Assembly (NCBI RefSeq): GCF_019112545.1
Contig: NW_025064885.1
Location: 1 to 64,000 of the forward strand
Source of the DNA: Guyanagaster necrorhizus
Lineage: Eukaryota; Basidiomycota; Agaricomycetes; Agaricales; Physalacriaceae
DNA: 64,000 bases
Direction of reading: 5' to 3'
Shown: positions 58,058-64,000 of the stretch, piece after piece
Layout: the number at the start of each line of letters is the position of its first letter
How positions within the stretch are numbered: the first letter of the stretch is position 1
Notes under the pieces: generated by a model
What the model saw: the letters and a program-made list of their open reading frames with translations, nothing else
What the model was told of the DNA's origin: nothing
The model's database searches: none
Program-made: the position numbers and the translations under genes

Positions 58058-60339
58058 CTTGTGGTGGAGTGTATATTAGTATTCAGATAGCTCTATCATC
58101 CACTGGGCTTGTCATTGGTTGAGTTTCTGGAGAAGTCAAAAATACTGGAGGTTTTGATGATCAGTCCATACTTTAAAGACTTGGGTCACTTCAATAAGAT
58201 AGTACCACTATTCTGCCAGAGCACATATGATGGCCAGGAGCTCTTTGTCATAAATTTCATAGTTCCTCTCCATCACCATCAATGTCTTGGAGAGAAATGC
58301 TACTGGTCTCCACCTTCTATCTTATTCCTGTGACAGTACTGCCCCTATTGCACCTTCACTGGAATCTGCCTCAATGCAGAGTTTTCCATCTTGACTGGAG
58401 ACAGCCAAAATTACATCCTCTGCTAACTGTTACTTGAGTTCATTGAATGCTGACTGTTGAAATATTCTCCAGGTTCAGAGGGCATTTTCAGTTAGCTGGG
58501 TTATGGATCTCATGACTTTGCTGTAATTCTATATGAATTGTCAGTAGAAGTTTGTGAAGCCAATAAATAATTGCAACTCCTTCTTTTTTGTCAGTTCTGG
58601 CTATTCTGTCACTCCAGCTATCTTGATCAGATCTATTCAGATGCTCCCTTTGCTGATGATGACTCCTAAGTATTCCATCTCTAGTACCTTAAACTCACAC
58701 TTCTTGGCTTTAAGGAATAGTTCATTCTTCCTCATCAGCTTGAGTACCTATTATATGAGTCATCAGTGTTCTTCTTTGTTCTTCAACATTATTAGAATAT
58801 CATCCAGATAGATTGTCACTTTTCCAGTGGTAATAAAGTCTCTGAAGATGTTGTTCATCATCCATTGAAAGGTTGCCAGAGAGTTGGTGAGGCCAAAGAA
58901 CATGACTGTTGGCTCAAATAGCCCTCTGTTAGTTCTGAATATTGTCTTCCACTTATCTCTCTCTTTGATCCTCATATTGTTGTATCTCTATTGGACATCC
59001 AACTTGGTGTAGAATTAGACACTTCAGAGCTTATCTATCAGTTCTGATATCAGGGGTAACAGATATCAGTTTTTGATAGTCATATCATTAAGTCATTGAT
59101 AATTCTGTACAGGCTGGAGTTTGCCATGAGAGACTTTGAAGGTTGGATTCTCCCACTAAAAAGATTTTTCTCTAGAAACTTATTAAGTTCCTGTTGTTCA
59201 TAGTGCTCCAGAGAGTATATCTTGCAGTTCAGATTGGCATTGGCATTTGAGACTAGCTCAATAGTATAGTCTCAGAGCTTGGATGCCAGCAACTTGTCAA
59301 AGCTCTCTTTGGCAAAGAGATTATGATAATCTTGGGCCCACTCAGAGACTATTTTCTCAAATATCCTTCCTTTCTTTCCTTTATTTGCTTTGGCAGCTAA
59401 GTTATTGGCATGATGAGTCACCTATATTTAAAGGGCCTTTTCAAAGTCCACAGCAAGAATTGTTTCCTCATCTTCCATCTTCTTGTCCCATTTCTCCTCA
59501 GGATCTGCATCAGAGAGTATGAATAGCATCTTTTAGCATTGACATCAGATGAAGATAATTCATCCAGTCTTTTAGTTAATAAGTGAATTGTGTCAGATGA
59601 GCTAATTATATCCCAAAAATAGCTCCTTCATTCTGAGTTCTGTAATGGCTAAGTCAATCTGCTCTGAGTGATCTCCAATAGTTAAGCAAAGTTCCACAAA
59701 TTCTGTGATTGATCCAGCTTGGTTCTTAGAACTGTTGGTATTGTAAACCAATATTGGGGCAGTAATGGCTTTAGTCAGAAGGTGATGCTTCTCAACAAAT
59801 GCTTGATTGATGGAACTCCCAGTACAGCTGCTATTGATCAGAGCTGTGACTGTGAAGTTTTTCTGATTGATAAGGGTTTGGATTTGTGCTTTAGTTTTGA
59901 GGTCTCACTTGCTAGTCTTCTGTCATCAGATAAACCTCTTAGATCCTTGTAGCTTATCTGGCCACTCCAGAGCCTTCTCCTGCCCTGCCTTCTGTATCCC
60001 TTCTACTAGCTCCTGATCTGCCTTATTGATCCTAGTTTGATGGATTCAGTTTTTAAGAGTGGCCACTGCTTCCCCTTCCTTTCTTTCTCATGTGGCTCTC
60101 CAAGTCTATTTAGTGTCAAAGGGTTTTAGCCATCTAGCAGGAGTCTCTCCTCTTGTTCAGCCTTTGGATGCTTGAGTCATAGCAGATTGTAATTCTTTAG
60201 GTGTAGGTGTAGTCTGAGGAACTTGGGGTATATTCAAATGCATGTAAATAATTGTATCTACAGAAGGCATATGAGTCTGATCTGTGGCTACCACTGACAC
60301 ACCATTAAGTCTTTTGGCCAACCAAGTGGAATCATTCAC
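58058..60339 (-). pseudogene. pol: E6 Pol (protease, RT, RNase H)
   Basis: From the gag overlap (NDSTWLAKRLNGVSVV near 60335) through protease (intact-looking INSSCTGSSINQAF near 59830), RT with YLDDILIM near 58805 and RNase H to 58058. Many stops; the remainder is the 119-base piece at 32490. Confidence 0.77.
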
Positions 60340-61887
60340 TCATTGGCCTCATCTTTTACCTTCTCATCTCTGGAGTCTGATTCAGGATTGTCTAGTCCTT
60401 TGGCTTTCCTTTGCAGCTCAGCTATTTACACTCTGATATCTTCTCTTGTGTGCTTCTTCTTCAGGCAATCCTTGGATATATGACTCTTCTGGCTGCAGTT
60501 GAAGCACTTGTCTTCCTTCTTGAGGTGGTCAATGTCCATTGGTTTGCCAGTGCCAGTGTAAGTCATTTCAGTACCTGTCTTCCAGGTGATGTAAGAAGGT
60601 GTTAAGGGCATAGCTATGCTGGGCTTGATGAAGGCTCCTCCTCTGGTGTTCCTTCCATTCTCTGCCCAATTGATTTTCTTCTGATTGATTGTAATTTCAG
60701 CATTAGCTGCCCTCTGTCACAGTCTCTTTTTATTCATTTCTATGATCTGAGCCTTTTATGCCTTATAGCCCTTCAGAATGTTTGTGCTGATATTAGAGAT
60801 CATGCTGATATAGGATAGGGGTACTTCTATCTTGAGGTATTCAACCATCCATCTATTGTCATTAATGCTTTCTTATACTCCTGCTAGTGTTTTGAGTCAC
60901 TCTAGTTTATTGAAGTACTTGCTTGTGATCTTGTTGCCTATGTGAAGTTCTTTTATTTTGTTCTTGTAGACTTGTTGTATGGTGGGGTCAATGAATTTAT
61001 CTCAGACTATCTGTTTAAAGATGGTCCAAGATAGATATTAATAGTGCTGTAGAGTAGTAGATCATAAGGTCAGGGCAATTAGGATCCACTAGTGCTTAAT
61101 CTTGCTTTTGAAATACAATGCTGCAAAAGTGACCTTATTCATGTCCATCCTTAAATAGACTGTATATATCTTGAAGTATTGTTCACAATCAACTAGGAAG
61201 CAGTTGATGTCATTAGAGGCACTCTTGAAGAGTCAGAGGGTTCATAAAAGATCAGGCTTGCACTGTAATACAGCAGTGTTCTGCAGTAGTGCTATCATTG
61301 GATTTGGATACTCATCAAATGGGGGTTGTTTCTATTTCACCAGAGGACTGGAAAAGGAGTGAAGAGAATGATCATTGGCTACAGGACTTTCTTCAGAGAG
61401 TGCTTCTTTACACACAATCCACTCATCTCATATAGTGAATCCTAGTCACATAGTCTCAGAATCATCACTAGTTAGTTTGGAGATCAAGGTCTATTCAGCC
61501 CTAGCAAAGAGTTAGCTTTCTTAATTAGTCCAGAGATTTCAGAATCTGATGGGTCATAGCAGTTCCTGAGGTTTAGACTGCATGAGCTGATAGGCAGCTT
61601 CTCAGCTTGATGTTATTGGCTGAGAGAGCTTGGTCTAAGTAGTTCAGATGGATGGTGCTGTATATATAGCTCATTGCAGGGGTATTAGTAGGGTGTTCAG
61701 CATCAGCTGTACCTCATAGTGGAAGGCTGGTAGGGTCTTTAGTTGATTTTCTGGATGCATACTATTGTAAATATAAATAGCACAGTCAGTGGCAGCATAT
61801 TGTAAAATATATCTTTTTTCTTTATCATCAGTGGTCACATATCTCCTACCTAGAGGAGTTATCTGCCAACTGACCTCCTTCAGTAGT
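60336..61887 (-). pseudogene. gag: E6 Gag, 5' truncated
   Basis: Contains, from 5' to 3', the block ILQYAATDCAIYIYNSMHPE (near 61800, equivalent to ILQYAATEYAWREYGRRHPE of E9), the capsid region (61250-60750) and the zinc knuckle CFNCSQKSHISKDC near 60500. Ends at TGA 60336-60338. The extension upstream of about residue 500 is absent because of the junction at 61888. Confidence 0.75.
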
Positions 61888-62157
61888 GCCATGACCCTAT
61901 ACATAGCACAGAAGACAAGCACTGGAATGATGTATACCAGCAGTGGCAAACCAATGAACATTGACTACCTCAAGAAGGAAGGCAAATGTTTTAACTATGG
62001 CTAAAAGAGTCATATGTCCAGGGACTGCCTGAAGAAGAAGTGCACACAGAAAGACATCAGAGTGCAGATAGCTGAGTTATAGAAGGAGACAGATGGACTT
62101 GAAGACTCTGAATTAGACTCCAAGATTGAGAAGGTAAAAGATGAGGCTGATGAGTGA
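61888..62157 (+). pseudogene. gag: E10 Gag C-terminal end
   Basis: Reads YIAQKTSTGMMYTSSGKPMN, then a decayed zinc knuckle CFNYG-stop-KSHMSRDC (second Cys to Tyr) and a Lys/Glu-rich tail to TGA 62155-62157, which overlaps the pol frame as elsewhere. Confidence 0.75.
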
Positions 62158-64000
62158 GCAATTCCACTCAGTCAGCTAGAGGACTTCATAGTGTGTTGCC
62201 AGTAGCCATAGATTGGATTCATATGCTCTCTGTAGAAAAAAATATTTACACACATTCAAATATACTCAATGTTATCTCTGCTACACAATCACCTAAGAAA
62301 TCACCAAAAAAGACTCAACCACCTAAGGGCTGAACAGAGGAAGAGACTTTCACTGAATGGCTCAAGCCCTTTGACACTGAATGAACTTGGCAGGCCATAC
62401 AAGAAGGAAAGAAAGAAGAAGCAGTAGCAACACTTAAGGATTGAATTCACTAAATCTGAATCAACAAGATCAACTAAGAGCTGATAAAAGAATTATGAAA
62501 AGCAGAGTGAGAGAAGGCTCTGGAATAGTTGGACAAGCTTCAGAGACCAAAGAAGTTCATCCAATAACAGAAGACTTACAGATGGGATCTTATCATGAAG
62601 ACACCAATTCAGACCCTCACTAATCAAGAAGACTTCATGGTTATGGCTCTGATTGACAGTGGCTGTACCAGAAGCTCTATTAATTAAGCCTTCATTGATA
62701 AGCACTATCTTTCAACCAAAACTACTATAGCTTCTATCCTTATCTACAATGCTGACAGCACCAAGAATCAAGCTGATTCAATCACAGAATTTGTTAAACT
62801 CCATCTCATGATTGGAGATTATTTAGAACAAATTGATCTAGCTATAATGGAACTCAGGATCAAAGAGTTGTTTTTAGGGTATGATTGGCTCATCTGATAT
62901 AATCTACTCATCAACTGAAAGACCAGATGAATTACCTTCACCTGATGTCAATGCTAGAAAATACTATTTATACTCTCTGATGCAGACCCTGAAGACAATA
63001 AAACAAAGAAATAGAGAATGGGAAAACAATTCTCACAGTAGACTTCAAAGAGGCCCTATAGATATAGGTGATTCATCATACTAATGACCTAGCAGCCAAA
63101 CCAAATAAAGAAAGAGAGGAGAAGACATTTGAAAAAATAGTGTCTGAATAGGCAAGAAACTACCACAACCTCTTTGCTAAAGAAAGTTTTAATGAATTAT
63201 CTGCATCCAAACCCTGGAATCATGCAATTGAATTAGTGCCAAATGCCAGCACTAATCTAGACTGTAAAATATACTCTCTAGGGCATCATGAATAGCAGGA
63301 GCTTGACAAGTTCCTAGAAGAGAATCTCTCAAGTGGACAGACTCAACCATTAAAGTCCCCAATGATATCACCATTCTTCTTCATCAAAAAGAAGAATGGC
63401 AAACTCTGACCAGTATAAGATTACCAGCATTTCAATGAAATGACAATCAAAAACTAATACTCACTCTTGCTTATCTCAGAGCTAATGGACAAGCTCTATG
63501 GAGCCCATTTCTACACTAAGCTTGATATTCAGTGGGAGTATAACAATGTCAGAATCAAGAAAGGAGATAAGTGGAAAGCAGTATTCAAAACTAATTAAGG
63601 GCTGTTCAAACCCACAGTCATATTCTTTGAGCTAACAAACTCTCCAGCTACCTTTTAGTGGATGGTGAATGACATCTTTAAGGATCTCATCACTATGAGA
63701 AAGGTAACAATCTATTTGGATGACATACTCATAATGTCAAAAGACAGAGAGAAACACTGACAACTTGTATGCTAAGTACTTAAGCTGATGAGAAGAAATA
63801 AATTATTTCTCAAGGCCAAGAAGTGTGAGTTTGAGGTATTGAAAACAGAGTACCTAGGTGTCATCATCAGTGAAGAAAGCATTTGAATAGACCTGATCAA
63901 GGTGGCTGGGGTAACAAAGTGGCCAGAACCAATGAAAAAAAAAGAACTACAATCCTTTTCTGGCTTTATAAACTTCTATCACTGCTTTATATGAGATTAT
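62154..64000 (+). pseudogene. pol: E10 Pol (protease, RT), cut by window edge
   Basis: Protease LIDSGCTRSSIN near 62650 keeps DSG. RT has [11 protein letters not shown] near 63380 and intact YLDDILIMSK near 63710; the window ends in the connection to RNase H (FINFYHCFI). Many stops including TAA and TAG, so older than E9. Confidence 0.76.

Larger units (their letters stand above)
58053..61887 (-). mobile_element. E6: oldest chromovirus, right-hand remnant
   Basis: Minus-strand pol and gag continuing from 32490-32608 across E7. It ends at about 61887 inside the gag extension, where plus-strand E10 gag begins; ORF1 and 5' LTR are missing. It is the host of E5 and E7, hence the oldest element whose order can be fixed. 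Confidence 0.8.
61888..64000 (+). mobile_element. E10: chromovirus fragment, gag end and pol, leaves window
   Basis: Plus-strand copy that starts abruptly in the Gag C-terminal region with no LTR and continues in pol to the right edge at RT. Orientation is opposite to E6 across the junction. Heavily decayed. Confidence 0.78.

Noticed and set aside
1..64000. Host genes, tRNA, rRNA, CRISPR or bacterial defence systems
   Set aside because: Every stretch over 300 bases could be assigned to an LTR, gag, ORF1, pol or the pogo element; no direct-repeat array or RNA gene pattern was seen.

Overview
The window is a heterochromatin-like graveyard of nested transposable elements from what is most probably a filamentous fungus (Dikarya). 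It holds at least ten Ty3/gypsy chromodomain LTR retrotransposons (chromoviruses), a solo LTR, an edge fragment of a second LTR family and one pogo/Tigger-type DNA transposon. I see no host gene, tRNA, rRNA or CRISPR array. The fungal assignment is an inference from the element types: chromoviruses with Tf1-like self-priming signals and a CENP-B/DDE_1 transposase. C-to-T decay at CpG on both strands is heavy in all but the youngest insertions.

Layout. 1-281 is a CpG-rich LTR fragment (X) in E1. E1 (-) is 282-3845 and sits in E2 (+, 3846-9255). The pogo element P1 (9256-11652) lies at the E2/E3 junction. E3 (+) runs from 11655 to 13789 and from 22202 to 24463, interrupted by complete E4 (+, 13790-22201, TSD aaaac). 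E5 (-, 24464-32489) has a truncated 3' LTR touching the E3 LTR. E6 (-, oldest) survives at 32490-32608 and 58053-61887. E7 (+, 32609-58052, TSD ctggc) splits E6 and is itself split by E8 (-, 35973-45090, TSD ataat, carrying a solo LTR with TSD ccttt) and by E9 (+, 47582-55678, TSD accat). E10 (+, 61888-64000) meets E6 head to head and leaves the window.

Element design, read best in E9. The order is LTR, self-complementary primer site, ORF1, Gag, Pol, a small hairpin and purine tract, LTR. ORF1 (443 codons, one predicted membrane helix near its N-terminus) starts at the first AUG of the predicted transcript. Gag starts at the second AUG, in the +1 frame, and the two overlap for more than 1.1 kb. 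Gag is about 1000 codons: a long N-terminal extension followed by a usual capsid/CCHC part. Pol follows in the -1 frame and carries protease, RT, RNase H, integrase (intact DDE) and a chromodomain. ORF1 start, stop, length and frame relation persist in several independent copies, so I regard ORF1 as a real, probably undescribed, overlapping gene and the most interesting item here.

Even E9 looks dead. Its seven in-frame stops are all TGA, mostly at positions that are arginine in relatives, and its RT active site reads YLDN instead of YLDD. All nine differences between its two LTRs are CpG transitions.
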